Origin: Acidobacteriota bacterium
GTDB taxonomy: Bacteria > Acidobacteriota > Aminicenantia > UBA2199
Reading direction: 5' to 3'
Assembly: GCA_021817755.1 (NCBI GenBank)
Contig: JAKAGC010000370.1
Coordinates: 1 to 5,127 of the forward strand
Length of the DNA stretch: 5,127 nt
The notes under the pieces are model-generated. The model searched no databases, was not told where the DNA came from, and saw only the letters and a list, made by a program, of their open reading frames with translations. This document shows positions 4,889 through 5,127 of this stretch, piece by piece; the stretch's first letter is position 1, and each line of letters opens with the position of its first letter. Position numbers and translations under genes: made by a program.

Positions 4889-5127
4889 GTGGATCTAAAA
4901 AAACAAGTAGAGGAATTGATTCACTTTGCTGCTAACAGCGGTCATATACTTTTCATTATTCCTCCCTTCGGAAGTATCGAAGATATCCCCATAGGTCCCC
5001 ATATCCTCCATTCTCTTGCAATAAAAAACGGATTTAAAGCCGATATTCTTTATCTTAATATGATCCTCGCTTCCATAATCGGAATAGAAAACTATCAATC
5101 CATTTATTCCTCTCCCGAATCCAAAAT
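4889..5127 (+). CDS. B12-binding radical SAM protein, N-terminal 79 codons (RiPP-maturation C-methyltransferase-like)
   Basis: The frame is open from a GTG start to the window end. The visible 79 residues contain only the start of the protein: a short helix (LKKQVEELIHFAA), a buried strand HILFII, then PPFGSIEDIPIGPHIL (25-40), a helix, and KADILYLNMILASIIGIENYQSI (50-72). The order 'hydrophobic strand, P-P-F, P-x-x-G-x-x-x-L, x-x-G-F, Y-x-N-x-x-x-A-x-x-I-G-x-x-x-Y' matches what I know of the N-terminal cobalamin-binding region of radical SAM RiPP-maturation C-methyltransferases (TIGR03975-like), where it reads as PPF...LG...Y.NL..A..IG...Y. The radical SAM CxxxCxxC cluster would lie further downstream and is not visible. 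If right, the enzyme would methylate unactivated carbons, perhaps on a peptide. Other B12-type radical SAM families are the main alternative. It lies 138 bases after the outer-membrane protein gene. Confidence 0.6.
   Translation, partial: MDLKKQVEELIHFAANSGHILFIIPPFGSIEDIPIGPHILHSLAIKNGFKADILYLNMILASIIGIENYQSIYSSPESK

Noticed and set aside
4895..5098. Minus-strand open frame of 67 codons opposite the radical SAM gene
   Set aside because: It lies wholly opposite the better supported GTG-started gene with its ribosome site, and its product resembles nothing.
1..5127. CRISPR array, tRNA, rRNA, transposase or attachment site
   Set aside because: No spaced direct repeats, cloverleaf, rRNA-like stretch, transposase motifs or terminal inverted repeats with target duplications were seen on either strand.

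Overview
This 5.1 kb window is AT-rich and comes from a Gram-negative-type bacterium. The evidence for an outer membrane is a small beta-barrel protein with a Sec signal and a terminal phenylalanine. Strong Shine-Dalgarno sites (AAGGAGG, GAGGAGG) and promoters of the TTGACA/TATAAT kind argue against Bacteroidota, which use neither. Two periplasmic-type 6-bladed beta-propeller proteins side by side, together with what looks like a B12-type radical SAM enzyme, suggest a lineage such as Candidatus Aminicenantes or a related uncultured phylum. That assignment is inference from gene content, not from a marker gene.

Layout, left to right. (1) The 3' end of a 6-bladed beta-propeller gene (2-559). 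(2) A small secreted peptide gene with eight cysteines in its mature part (701-949), with a near-consensus ribosome binding site. (3) A 12-bp perfect hairpin (972-1007). (4) A complete secreted 6-bladed beta-propeller gene with the GEGPGEL motif (1033-2178), which has no recognisable ribosome binding site. (5) A structured, comparatively GC-rich gap ending in a terminator-like hairpin (2290-2333). (6) On the minus strand, a class I SAM-dependent methyltransferase with an N-terminal coiled coil (2359-3252), of the type found in surface-glycan synthesis. (7) Diverging from it, a nucleoside diphosphate kinase with an enlarged loop before the catalytic histidine (3396-3992), behind a TTGACA promoter. 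(8) A small outer-membrane beta-barrel protein (4178-4750) behind a very good extended -10 promoter. (9) The first 79 codons of a gene starting at a GTG (4889 to the window end), whose product resembles the N-terminus of B12-binding radical SAM enzymes, especially RiPP-maturation C-methyltransferases.

The part most likely to be an undescribed system is the propeller / Cys-rich peptide / propeller cassette on the left. All complete members are predicted to be exported, and the peptide appears set up for much higher translation than the propeller behind it. The radical SAM gene at the right edge is a second lead: its substrate, if it has a dedicated one, probably lies beyond the window. The methyltransferase, kinase and barrel genes look like ordinary, separately transcribed genes.
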